A stretch of DNA of 20,776 nucleotides from contig CM044504.1 of the NCBI GenBank assembly GCA_024364805.1, positions 100,575,750 to 100,596,525 on the forward strand. The letters are read 5' to 3'. The position numbers were made by a program, and so were the translations under genes. Below the pieces are notes generated by a model that worked only from the letters and a program-made list of their open reading frames with translations, searched no databases and was not told the DNA's origin. Numbering within the stretch: position 1 is the stretch's first letter; every line of letters starts with the position of its first letter. Below are positions 9,462 through 18,268 of this stretch, piece after piece. This DNA comes from Euprymna scolopes. Taxonomy: Eukaryota; Mollusca; Cephalopoda; Sepiida; Sepiolidae.

Positions 9462-10021
9462 CAAGGGAGTCATTAATTATAAAGACCCAAAGGACACTCG
9501 AGGATAAGGGTTAATGAGTGTACGATGGTCATTGAGACAACAGCGTAATGATCGTTAGTGGTGGAAATTGGGTAGAATTTGATTTGTTTACATTGGACTT
9601 GAAAACTACCATGCTTTAATCATCTGGAAAGCAGGCCCGCGAAACAAAGTTCCACAGATGGGCAGTTCTTAAAAAGAAGATTTATTCATGAAATTTGCGT
9701 TTAAGCACAGATAATGAGTTGGGGGAAGGTTCTTTGTGTCCGAAAATAAACATAGCGCATTACGTAACAAGGGTGCGATGATCGTTGGCCTTCAAAAGTA
9801 ATGGCGCGTTAGTTGAAAAATGGTCACCAACATAGTTCATACTATATACTGTACCTGTCGTGATTTTGTATGTCTGTTTTAATCTGAAAGGCCCTTTTTG
9901 AGCCGTCCTCGTAAATAATCAATCTCTACACAATTTCCACTACTAATGATAAGCACGGTGTTGTCTCATCCGACAATCATTAACGCTCATCTTTAAGTCT
10001 TGATAAACGATTACTTCCTAG
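9462..10021. mobile_element. terminal-inverted-repeat element, non-autonomous
   Basis: The left arm (about 9462-9590) and the complement of the right arm (about 9909-10021) share blocks in order: GTTAATGA, GAGACAACA, CGT and TAGTGGTGGAAATTG-like, then GATTTGTTTAC-like. The 320-base interior has no coding frame. A second copy of the family at 11766-12010 shares both the arm block CACTCGAGGATAA and an interior block around GGCCCGCG, which shows this is a repeated unit and not a one-off inversion. Best reading: a MITE-like DNA element of unknown superfamily. Confidence 0.65.
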
Positions 10022-10656
10022 TAAAAATAACAAACAAAAAGAAATCATGAATAAAATCTTGACAGATACTGCAACTGCAGATCAAAGTAGACCTATGATT
10101 AATGGTAAGTAAAAGCAGATTATACACTACCCAAACCTCTCAAACTGGAACCTCACTATCGAATGCATTTTCAGATCAGGAAAAATTATGTTTAGCCCAA
10201 TGATGGGACTCTGACAGGTGTTATCATTTCAAGTGAACGTTGATCTCGGATTAATCGTTGCTCTCGAATAGTGTCTCATCATTAAATGAAGGTCACCCTC
10301 TTAAACCACGACTGGTTTATACTAAACAGAGTTCGTGTAGTGGACATTATTGAAAAGTGGGATAGGATACAATGTTTAAAAAAAAGAAGAAAAAAAGAAA
10401 AGCAGATTGAGAATGACGTGTTTCATCGTGGCAAATTTGGATGAAGTTTGCGAAATTTGCTAACGGTTTCCCAGGTAGTTTAAAGCTATTCTATAGACAG
10501 TGTTCTGATTAACGAATGCGAATAGTAAACTGCGAAAGTCACTTGGGAATAAATATAATACATAGTTCTAAAATATTTTTCTGCGATAGTAACAGAGGCA
10601 GCCACTTATATATCGATAGGATTTTATTAAAATACGTGTTTTATTTTTATCATATA
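10022..10656. other. unassigned stretch, no gene seen
   Basis: AT-rich with an A/G-rich run at 10378-10402. No frame, RNA gene or repeat that I can support. It borders the 3' end of Helitron B. Confidence 0.5.
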
Positions 10657-10806
10657 CTAGCAGACCGCCCGGCGTTGCCCGGTCGTAAAATACGCATAAA
10701 TATTAAATTTTAATTAATGCAGATTAATAAGATCTAATTTATTATAAAGAGAAACATCGTAGGTATTAAATGTAACGTTAAATTTCTTTAAAAAAGTGAA
10801 GCATAA

Positions 10807-10834
10807 CAAACAAACAAACAAACAAACAAACAAA
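10807..10834. repeat. (CAAA)n microsatellite in Helitron B
   Basis: Seven CAAA units lying between the tRNA-like cassette and the Helitron 3' end. Confidence 0.95.
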
Positions 10835-10891
10835 GACGTGCGAGTATTATGTTCTTTCTAAACAGTTCTCTTCTTGTAAGTAAAAAAATAC

Positions 10892-10962
10892 TCTAGCTGA
10901 GATCGAAACCAAAACTTAATGACAGTGAGTCAAGTACGATAACCATCAGGCCAGTTTGACAC
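10892..10962 (-). other. tRNA-like cassette inside Helitron B
   Basis: On the minus strand, TGGCCTGATGGTTA (plus 10939-10952) matches box A well. GGTTTCGATCTC (plus 10899-10910) is a box B with one extra T. The loop CTCACTG between them has the T expected before the anticodon, but the stem keeps only about three pairs. A T-run follows. It is a SINE-like or captured tRNA module and not a working tRNA. Confidence 0.6.
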
Positions 10963-11229
10963 GTTTTTAAAAAGTGTATTCAGACCTACAATTCCCGCAT
11001 GCGCATTCGTGAAACAGTTGACAGACAAATAAAATTCCGATGACTCCCCCGTACCAATTTTCAATTTTGACTCCTTAGCAGGTCTTCTATCCGGATGAAA
11101 ACCACCCGAAAGTTTTTCACTTGTCTGAATATCCTATATACAACATTTCAAGTCTGTAGAACAAAAATTCGTTGAGTGTATAGGTTGAGAAGTGTCTTCA
11201 CACACATTCTCACTTTTATATATTATAGA

Positions 11230-11765
11230 TCTACATACATAGAGATCACGGCCTTTAAACTTGCTTTAAAATAAGTTGATCGTTTCGTTTGAAAAAATAT
11301 TTTTATTAAAAAAAAACGCAAAGAAACTAACAATGTGAGATTGTGTTGCTTTGAACGCTGTCCGTTTATTTTGCAGTCAGGACATAATTAAAGTTGGTTA
11401 CTTGATCCGACTTGTTCATTCCAATGTCCATTCCGCAGTGAACTGAACGGCAACAAAAACACTTGATCCATTATTTTTCGCAAATCTTATAGTCGATTGT
11501 ACAAACTGACCTTCGATAGAATGTCATATAAACCTAAAGTTTGATAAAAGAACCCCGCCCTCATCAACACGGTTGCTTGTTGACCGATTTGAATGCAAAG
11601 GTTTTTGTTTTCGACCCTCATACGAAATTTGAAAAAAAAAAAATAACGACTTACATCTGAATAGAGTGTTATTGTACAATCATACCGTCACGCATAAAGC
11701 GTAATTTTATTTTTGGTTAACTAATCCAATTGTAGCCATAGTCACAGATTTTACTATGATCTTAC
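11230..11765. other. unassigned stretch, no gene seen
   Basis: AT-rich with poly-A runs near 11307 and 11632. Nothing else recognised. Confidence 0.5.
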
Positions 11766-12010
11766 TTATTATCAAGACTAAAGGCCACTCGAGGATAAAC
11801 GTTAATGATACTAATGAATAAGTGATTGTTAACCGAAATATGAGACATACTACGGGTAATAGTACCATTGATGAATGGTATAAACCGTGTTTGATTACGA
11901 ATGAAGCGGTTTAGGACAAGAATTCGTTAATACAGCCAAGTTGTAATCACCAGGGAAGTAGACCCGCGATAATATGTTTTGCATGTGGGAATTTCTTGCA
12001 AAGAATCTCC
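11766..12010. mobile_element. second copy of the 9462-10021 repeat family
   Basis: Begins TTATCAAGACTAAAGG and CACTCGAGGATAAACG, matching the outer arm of the 9462-10021 element. About 160 bases on it holds ATCACCAGGGAAGTAGACCC, matching the interior block there (ATCATCTGGAAAGCAGGCCC). No right arm is evident, so this copy is partial or truncated. Confidence 0.55.
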
Positions 12011-12237
12011 GCTGATAGAAATTCTGCCTGGCCCTAGATATATGGAGAGAGAAAATGAAGTCGTTTGACGTTGTGATCGGAAAACGTGTTCTTGCTGTGA
12101 ATATTTTGCAAGGTAGAGCCAAAGATTGGAGTACAGTCAAGTATATTTCGTAGAGATAAGTATGGAGCAAGGATAAACTATCAAGTATCTTAATTTATTT
12201 GTTTTAAATTGTTAAAGCAACTGAATATAGAAGTATG

Positions 12238-12553
12238 TTTTTTTATTACATTTTCACAAGGCACATTGCCACTTTGGTGTAGGGGGCAACTATTGGGGGA
12301 ATAAGCTACAGGGGTACTATGTGGGGAGTTGGGCAGCAAGATGTCGGTTCACGTTACACTTGAACTTCTGCATGTCAGTATAGTTGGGGAAGCAGGAACC
12401 CGGAAGGGAATTCCAATGTCTAGCGGTTCTGGGGAAGAAACTACTGGAGTAGAAGGCTCTCTTACATCTATGGATCTCAACTGTGAAGGGGTGGGATTTT
12501 GCTGCTTGTCGGGTTTGTCGAGGGTATTTACGTCGAGGATTTACAAGTGCTCC
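12238..12553 (-). mobile_element. LINE 3' end, 5'-truncated
   Basis: On the minus strand, codons from about 12553 down to the stop at 12317-12319 encode about 78 residues. They contain SSFFPRTARHWNSLPGSCFP and then KFKCNVNRHL, the familiar C-terminal tail found after the reverse transcriptase of many invertebrate non-LTR retrotransposons (Jockey/CR1/RTE-like). The frame is open to its stop, followed by about 80 bases of 3' UTR ending AATAAAAAAA at 12238. The reverse transcriptase and endonuclease are missing; the break with upstream sequence is at a TG microsatellite, consistent with 5' truncation during target-primed insertion. Confidence 0.75.
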
Positions 12554-12664
12554 CGTGTGTGTGTTTGTGTGTATGTGCGTGCATATGTGTGTATGTGTGT
12601 ATCTGTGTGTGTGTATGTGTATGTATGTATTTGTATGTATGTATGTATGTGTATGTGTGTGATG
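12554..12664. repeat. TG/TATG compound microsatellite
   Basis: Mixed TG and TATG units. Apparent coding on either strand here (His/Thr or Val/Cys runs) is only translated repeat. It abuts the truncated 5' end of the LINE piece. Confidence 0.9.
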
Positions 12665-12912
12665 TATATATTTTATTTCTGTAGTCAAACTCAAGTGTTT
12701 AAGCTCAATGGATAGAAGATGTTACTTGTATAATTCCAGAGTAATCAGGCGCATGCGCGTGTGTATTCAGGATAAACTCCAGGGGATGAATATGTTCATA
12801 TAATCAGATACAAGCATACAAGATCCAAATTGATTTTTAGATAGAGTTTGAATAGTGGTATGGTTGAGGAGATCGAAAAAAACGACGACAAAGGTTCGGG
12901 AAAGATGATTGT
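12665..12912. other. unassigned gap with NRF1-like site
   Basis: GCGCATGCGC at 12749-12758 is a ten-base palindrome and a core NRF1-type motif, in otherwise AT-rich DNA. No gene seen. Confidence 0.4.
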
Positions 12913-12977
12913 TGGTTTTTGTTTTACGGCATATCAACCCTTTTCAGGTTATTTAATGCCGAATCCAGTGATTTTGA
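12913..12977 (-). repeat. dispersed 70-bp repeat, minus copy
   Basis: Reverse complement of the repeat at 8937-9005, including TTTTACGGCATATCAACCC and GGTTATTTAATGCCGAAT on the plus strand. The differences between copies are few. Confidence 0.8.
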
Positions 12978-13311
12978 CGGACAATTTTTTAATAGAGCAT
13001 ATTTTGTTTTTTTAAGTCGGTTTCTATTTAACCTATAGTTGCGACCCTAACAGGTACTACCACTCCGGGTCAGAGTGGACCTGGGAGCATTGGCAATTAA
13101 AGGGTGGTTCCACACTCCACAAAGTCCACTCGGGAAAAATGAATTTCGACGTAGTAGAATATAGTTGGGGTGGATGATCAACATATTGCTTAAGAACTTA
13201 TAATTGTTTTACATAAATTGATATTAAAGAATTTAAAAAACAATGCAATATATTATTACCTGAACCAAATGCCTATGAAAAATATTGTGAATCGGCATTT
13301 TTTTTTTTTAA
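12978..13311. other. unassigned gap before the Helitron pair
   Basis: The segment 13030-13135 is less AT-rich and has a small hairpin (CCACTC, loop, GAGTGG at 13060-13078). It ends in a T-run at 13299-13309 next to the Helitron C 3' terminus. No gene is recognised. Confidence 0.45.
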
Positions 13312-13689
13312 CTAGCATTTCAGCCCAGCGTTGCGCGGGTGTTTGGAGGTGTATGTTGAGCAAAAAAAAAAAAAACCCCCAAAAAACCCCCCAAAAAACA
13401 AAAGAAAAAAAAGGTCAATTTTTAAAACTTTGACGCCTTTTATGACCCCTAGACATTTATTGTTTTGGGCTCAACTATAATTATTAAGTTAGATCCATGT
13501 CCAAGGAACCTATATCTAAAATTTCAAGTGTAAGACCCAAAATTCCTGGCCGAACCCCATCACATAGATTTTCCCAAATTTCAGTACCCTGTATATCAAA
13601 TTTCGAGCCTGTAGACTTTAAATTGACAGAGTTATTGCATAGGGAAATGTACACACACACAGACACGTAGACACGTCCACTTTTATAGA
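13312..13689 (-). mobile_element. Helitron C, non-autonomous
   Basis: On the minus strand the 5' end is TCTATAAAAGTGGACGTG after A, and the 3' end is CTAG before T. The 3' subterminal region carries CACCCGCGCAACGCTGGGCTG, a diverged form of the Helitron terminal hairpin, preceded by CACCTCCAAACA. An A/C-rich run lies at 13361-13410. It matches Helitron D along most of its length, and near its 5' end (GTCTACAGGCTCGAAATTTG) it resembles Helitron B. No coding sequence. Confidence 0.65.
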
Positions 13690-13693
13690 TATA

Positions 13694-14097
13694 CTAGCAT
13701 GGGTGCCCGGCATTGCCCGGGTGTTTGGAGGTGTATGCTAAGCAAAAAAAAAAAAAGAAAGAAAGAAAACGAAAAGGTCAATTTTTTCAACTTTGACCCC
13801 TATTATGACGCCTTAACATTTCTCGTTTTGGGCTCAAATCAAGTTATTAAGTTAGATCCATGTCCAAGGAACCTATATCTAAAATATCAAGTGTTTAGAC
13901 CCCAAATTGTCGGAGGAGTTTGGTAGAGTTCTCAAAGGTCAAATCGTTGAACTTTGACCCCTTAACAGCCAAATCACAGTACCCTGTATATCGAATTTCG
14001 AGTTTGTAGACTAAAATTGACAGAGTTATTCCGTAGGGAAATGTACAGAGACACACAGGCAGACAGACAGCCACACAGACACGTCCACTTTTATAGA
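13694..14097 (-). mobile_element. Helitron D, non-autonomous
   Basis: Same family and orientation as Helitron C, which ends four bases (TATA) away. The minus-strand ends are TCTATAAAAGTGGACGTG and CTAG. The 3' hairpin is well kept (CCCGGGCAATGCCGGGC). Internally two inverted GGTCAA...TTTGACC pairs occur (plus 13775-13798 and 13936-13959) and could form small hairpins. It lies next to a TA/GATA array, a plausible AT-rich target. No coding sequence. Confidence 0.7.
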
Positions 14098-14138
14098 TAT
14101 ATATATATATATATATATATATAGATAGATAGATAGAT
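14098..14138. repeat. (TA)n-(GATA)n microsatellite
   Basis: A TA run followed by four GATA units, flanking the 5' end of Helitron D. Either the insertion target or a slippage product of the element boundary. Confidence 0.9.
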
Positions 14139-14239
14139 TCTCTTCTAATTTGTTTTAAAAAATGAAACAATTTTCCAATAAATGACAACAAATAATAGTT
14201 TATTGACAAAATGTCCTGTTGCAAAACCAATTAGAAGTT

Positions 14240-15022
14240 TCATCGTATGCCCTGCTGATTTGCCATGCCCGAAAGCAGACTCGAGGCATTTTCTACAAAT
14301 GTTGACGGTGTTAATTCACGATGGTCCCCGGAGTTATACGCCATTAATAAACCAAGACTATTGAGGAAGCGCAAGTGGCAGAGCCTAACACTCAACTCGT
14401 CTCCATGACGGTCGTTCGGAACACGGACCTGTCGAGAAGGCCGCCAAACTTTGATTGATTGCTGTCTTCCGTTAACGCTACCCATGCCCGAGTTTTATTG
14501 CCTATCCTGTTAGTGACGAGAAAACAAAACTCTAGACACAAGTTGTATCCTATATAAGCGATTTGCTATTATAAAGAAAACCACCGTCAGGCCATCTGAC
14601 CGTTTGCCTACTCCATTTCTTGTCGAAGCTAACTGGTTCAAGGATAAAAAAGAAGCCATTGATATCTAAAGACAGTCGGACAATATCATTGAGAACTTTG
14701 TGTCTAAGGAATCTGCTGGCTCTCCTATAACATGAATGGAATTCATATATCTTGACCGGTTGGCTACAACGGCAACTGATGGTGTGCATACTCTCGAACT
14801 TTTGCGCAAAGGGATGGTGAATCTGGCGTAATCTTTATCGACGAGGTTCTCGACGGCCGATAATGGCAAGGCTGTTAGCCATGCACGACTGTGTGGCAAA
14901 CTTGCAATTTGAAAGCAAGTTGGACGGTGTTGATAACAGAATGTTCTTGGAAATTCTACTCGAGTTTTTGTTTGGTCGAATAGCAATTCTTTTGTTGCCC
15001 TGACCCAGGAGATAGTATCCAT
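14240..15022 (-). mobile_element. broken retroelement coding remnant, nuclease-like C-terminal part
   Basis: Minus-strand translations in more than one frame carry landmarks of a polyprotein C-terminal region common in aquatic invertebrate retroelements. In order they are AWLTALPLSA (near 14870), a Cys/His cluster followed by RHKVLND (near 14710), LEP, a PDG motif (near 14600) and SGDHRE (near 14310). The Cys/His plus PD...D pattern is reminiscent of restriction-enzyme-like endonuclease domains. The order of retroelement is uncertain. It is an old fossil with several breaks, and no reverse transcriptase is visible beside it. Confidence 0.6.
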
Positions 15023-15040
15023 CTAGTCGGAAGACAGATA

Positions 15041-15379
15041 ATGGATCACGTGGTTAAGAGGATTCGGATGTTTAATGATCCTGATTGGAGCAGATGGGGG
15101 AAGTCTAAAATAAGCCCATCAAAATATATCGGTAGACTGGCACCAATCTACAACGTCAAAATTTATGTTGCAGATGCCCGTTGTCGTGTCCCGAATCATG
15201 CAATCCAGCTTGTTGATGTCGACAGAAATTTGGTAACATGGAGAGTGAATAACACCATCGAGACACAAAAGCAGTTACGTAAAAGGAAGAATACGGGGTT
15301 CTTATCAATGAGTAGGGTCCGAGTTGATATGTTGAACAAATTTGTAAATTTTTTTGTTCATGTCAGTTCAGATCGCTAG
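15041..15379 (+). CDS. unrecognised 112-codon open frame
   Basis: The longest frame in the window not made of simple repeat. From the first Met it reads with mixed composition: basic, one Cys, three Trp, no long low-complexity run, and a basic QLRKRKN stretch near residue 80. The frame stays open upstream to about 14984, so the start is uncertain. I recognise no domain or signal peptide. It begins beside the minus-strand retroelement remnant and could be a fragment of that or another element read on the other strand, or a chance frame. Confidence 0.25.
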   Translation: MDHVVKRIRMFNDPDWSRWGKSKISPSKYIGRLAPIYNVKIYVADARCRVPNHAIQLVDVDRNLVTWRVNNTIETQKQLRKRKNTGFLSMSRVRVDMLNKFVNFFVHVSSDR

Positions 15380-15497
15380 TTTGAAGATTAGGGAGCCGAA
15401 GATTATCTTCATTGGGATTAGTAATGGACGCTGCTGATTTTCGAAACGGCCACCCAAGCGTACAGCAAAGTCCGGCGCAAAGTACCTGTACCTTTGC

Positions 15498-15499
<2 letters not shown>

Positions 15500-15588
<89 letters not shown>

Positions 15589-15625
15589 TATATATATACA
15601 TATATATACATATATATATATATGT
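15500..15625. repeat. (AC)n then AC/TA compound microsatellite
   Basis: About 36 perfect AC units followed by mixed ACAC/TATA segments. All open frames here (His-Thr or Cys-Val runs) are translated repeat. Confidence 0.98.
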
Positions 15626-16163
15626 AGTGGTAGTTTGATTTCATTTCGTAGAAGTTCATCCACTGAAGCAACACGTGTTTACCAAAAAAGTGCTCAATGA
15701 GTTAAGAGAGCATATTATATTAAATTCGTTTATACAAACAAATGGCTACATGCGTGCATACATATGTCTGTAATTACCTGTTTCAGGGAAATCACGTCGC
15801 CATGCCAAGGCAAGCGATATCTTTGGCCTGACGACGGGATTCCTTTGAGACGGAAAATTACAGAAACATGTATGCACATTGGATAACCCCATCGAATTCG
15901 AGGAATGAAGTTGTTTGGACGTTCACACAGATGATTTGTGTAGAACCAACCGCATTTTTTGTCACAACTGCTAATCTCAGTCGGTGTAATGGCTGCAACA
16001 AGACTGAGTAGACAGTAGATGTCATTTTTTACATAAGAGTTTTCATTCTCTTAGATGTATGTCTTAGCGAAGACTGGGAGTGTGGATTTCGCCCAATGGA
16101 TGAAACATAGCCTCAGATACAACTTTTATACAGCACCTAGCATTCCAAAACGACCACCCATGT
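15626..16163. other. unassigned stretch, no gene seen
   Basis: Base composition is more balanced at 15780-16010, but no frame, RNA gene or shared repeat could be identified. Confidence 0.5.
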
Positions 16164-16228
16164 TGCATATATATGCATATATATTATATGTGTGTGCGTA
16201 TGTGTGTGCGTGTGTGTGTGTGTGTGTG
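16164..16228. repeat. TA/TG compound microsatellite
   Basis: A TATGCATA-rich segment grades into TG dinucleotides and ends next to CACGTG. Confidence 0.9.
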
Positions 16229-16663
16229 ACACGTGACACAACTTGATAAAGATCTTTTGTTTTTCACTTTTGCCAATTTCTCTAGCAGTCGACCATTTTC
16301 GTTTCCATAATTATATGCAAATATATGGTTATGAAAAAAGATCTCTTGCTGTTCTGTCATCGGTTTGATTGAGTGCGTAAGTATTTTTTTAAAATTCCGT
16401 CACCCACATGGTATTTCAGTTTTAAATATTGAAATCGCTTTTGGTCTGGCTAAGTTATCGATCAAGAATACACAGACCCATGTGTGTGCGGACATTACGT
16501 GTGTTTGCGAAGGTGTAAGAATGCGCCACTTGTCCTAGCGTCACATTGTCATGAAAGAAAAAGCGTTGGGTGATTTATTTATCAAAACGTCTGGCCTGGC
16601 GGGATCGTTGAATTAATGCCACCCTGGATGCTTGAGGTCAGTCTTAACTCACATCTATCTACG
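16229..16663. other. unassigned stretch, no gene seen
   Basis: No open frame, RNA gene or internal repeat is supportable. Confidence 0.5.
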
Positions 16664-16781
<118 letters not shown>

Positions 16782-16789
16782 GGTGAAAT

Positions 16790-16840
16790 GGGCGTTACAT
16801 GGTTGTGAGGTCAACAAGTTTGTTCTGAAGTTATTTATTA
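16790..16840 (+). other. possible SINE scrap
   Basis: TGGTTGTGAGGTCAACAAGTTTG after the AT array recalls the box A region of tRNA-headed SINEs that are abundant in cephalopods. No box B follows at the proper distance. Weak, recorded because of its position at the end of an AT tract. Confidence 0.25.
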
Positions 16841-17694
16841 TCTTCCCACCATAGCATGATGTGACACAAGGTTGGGAAGTGGCATTTGAAAAGCGAGCGT
16901 CTTAAAGTAAGAGTACTTTAGCTTGCAAAAGAAAGAATGTCAGAGTCACAGCGTCAGCATTACTCAGTAGGAGCGACTCAGGCGATTAGCAATAAACTAA
17001 CTCCTTTTCAAATGGAAGAGAAAAGCCTAGAAAGAAGACCTCCTAGAATTGCGGAGCCATACCCCAGCCAACAGGGCACGGGCCATCTCGAGAATGGTAG
17101 AGACTAAATTGACTTTTGTTTCAAGAAATCCCTTTCCTTAGCTGAACTGTTCTGAAACCTTCAACGATTTTTTGCTAAGAATTTCTTACTCAGTTCCCTC
17201 ATTATAGTCTGTGTGATTTGGAAACGTATGTGATTTTGTAGTTATTAAACTCCCTAAAATGGGGAGAGAAATCTGGTAGATATTTTTCTTTTCTGCCTAC
17301 ACTATGTAATGAGTGAATTCTCCCACACACACGCACTTTCAGCCTGGAATATATTCTGTGTTGTTTAGTGTCTGCTCTGTTTGGTTGAAATGATTGTCTA
17401 TTTCAAAGTAGGGCGTGTTTCGTCAAATAGTATGTTTATTGTTAGTAAATTTAAATGCACATTTATAGACACCAATTTATTGTACACAGAGAGAAATAAA
17501 CAAAAATAATTTTCAACTGAACACACATAAATCAGTTCTAATCTCCGATGTGAAGGTTTTTAATATGTATAAGTTTTTTCACAGACTGAGCAGAATTTTG
17601 TTTTCGAATAAAATTGTATTAACTTCAGGAATTCGTTGTTCTTAGCTGCAATTCACGACGATATGAACGCACGCGCGTAAGTTGCTGTAAAAGG

Positions 17695-17727
<33 letters not shown>

Positions 17728-17858
17728 ACAAAGACAGCAGTTTTCTTAATCAAGTATTGTGCGTGGATAGGAAGAATTAGCGTTTTACAAAATTGAAAAT
17801 TTCTGGTTTTTCATAACAATTTCGTATTTACTTAATCTTTATTGAGAAATGCATTTTT
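16841..17858. other. unassigned stretch with a CAA array
   Basis: No gene seen. Contains a CAA trinucleotide array at 17693-17731 and a small CACA run near 17325. Open frames are short and featureless. Confidence 0.5.
17693..17731. repeat. (CAA)n microsatellite
   Basis: About twelve CAA units with one CATCAA interruption at the start. Confidence 0.9.
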
Positions 17859-17925
17859 AGTCGCGTGCAAGCGACTCTATAAGTCACTCTGTCAGTCGGT
17901 CGGTCGGTCTGTCCGTAACATTTTG

Positions 17926-17989
17926 TGATTGGCCTTTTTGGTTAAGACCAATGGTCTATTGTTAATAGATGCTGTTCTTAGTTTATAAG
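17926..17989 (+). pseudogene. U2-like unit 1 (diverged)
   Basis: GGCCTTTTTGGTTAAGACCAA resembles the 5' segment of U2 snRNA (GGCCTTTTGGCTAAGATCAA) with one inserted T and two changes. After a diverged stretch, CTGTTCTTAGTTTATAAG resembles CTGTTCTTATCAGTTTAATA of U2. The branch-site-pairing GTAGTA is not preserved here. The order of blocks supports descent from U2, though less securely than for unit 2. Confidence 0.4.
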
Positions 17990-17992
17990 TTT

Positions 17993-18033
17993 TTCTTGGC
18001 CTTTTGGCCAATATCAAAGTGTAGTATCTGTTC
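17993..18033 (+). pseudogene. U2 snRNA 5' fragment (unit 2)
   Basis: TTCTTGGCCTTTTGGCC, then ATATCAA and GTGTAGTATCTGTTC follow the first part of metazoan U2 snRNA almost base for base (known form: TTCTCGGCCTTTTGGCTAAGATCAAGTGTAGTATCTGTTC). This includes GTAGTA, which pairs with the intron branch site. Similarity stops abruptly after CTGTTC, before the rest of the U2 structure and the Sm site. It is therefore not a working U2 gene. Confidence 0.75.
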
Positions 18034-18268
18034 CGGCAGATGCTGCAAGCTATGACTAGCTATGACTAGCAAAGACCAGATGTGGGGGCAACCCCACATG
18101 CCTGACCTTTAACCAGCTCCCATTTCCCACCTCCCGGGAGCTGGTCCCCTTTTCCCTTCCCCCTCCCTTCACTCCTCACATTAAAAATTGGCCTTGTGCC
18201 TAATTTGCTCGGTGGGAGAGCAAATAAATATCAACCCTTCATACCAATTGTCACTATCCATTCTCCAG

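Larger units (their letters stand above)
10657..11229 (-). mobile_element. Helitron B, non-autonomous
   Basis: Read on the minus strand, the element starts TCTATAATATATAAAAGTG after a host A and ends CTAG before a host T. A terminal hairpin (plus 10663-10684: GACCG and GGC paired with GCC and CGGTC around GTT) lies just inside the 3' end, as in canonical Helitrons. The 50 bases next to it (AATCTGCATTAATT, GCGTATTTTACGACC) match Helitron A, so the two are one family. The interior differs and includes a co-oriented tRNA-like cassette and a CAAA microsatellite. No helicase coding is present. Confidence 0.75.
17859..18231 (+). mobile_element. U2 snRNA-derived structured element (SINE-like)
   Basis: Layout 5' to 3': hairpin AGTCGC/GCGACT (17859-17876); GTCG run (17893-17911); a diverged U2-like unit (17926-17989); a second, better U2-like unit (17993-18033); a doubled AGCTATGACT (18048-18067); a perfect hairpin with a GCAA loop (18080-18099); a nine-pair hairpin CCAGCTCCC/GGGAGCTGG (18113-18144); a pyrimidine-rich stretch; and hairpin TTTGCTC/GAGCAAA (18204-18224), ending AATAAATAT. 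SINEs with snRNA-derived heads are a known class. This layout, with a conserved head, a structured body and an A-rich end, fits one, but no target duplication was confirmed. Confidence 0.55.

Noticed and set aside
13895-14230. 111-codon minus-strand frame
   Set aside because: It runs across the TA/GATA array and into the non-coding Helitron D; composition follows the repeats.
15412-15700. Open frames of His-Thr, Cys-Val or Tyr-Ile runs on both strands
   Set aside because: They are translations of the AC/TA microsatellite and carry no other protein signal.
17993-18033. Functional U2 snRNA gene
   Set aside because: Only the first part of U2 is present; the Sm site and 3' stem-loops are absent.
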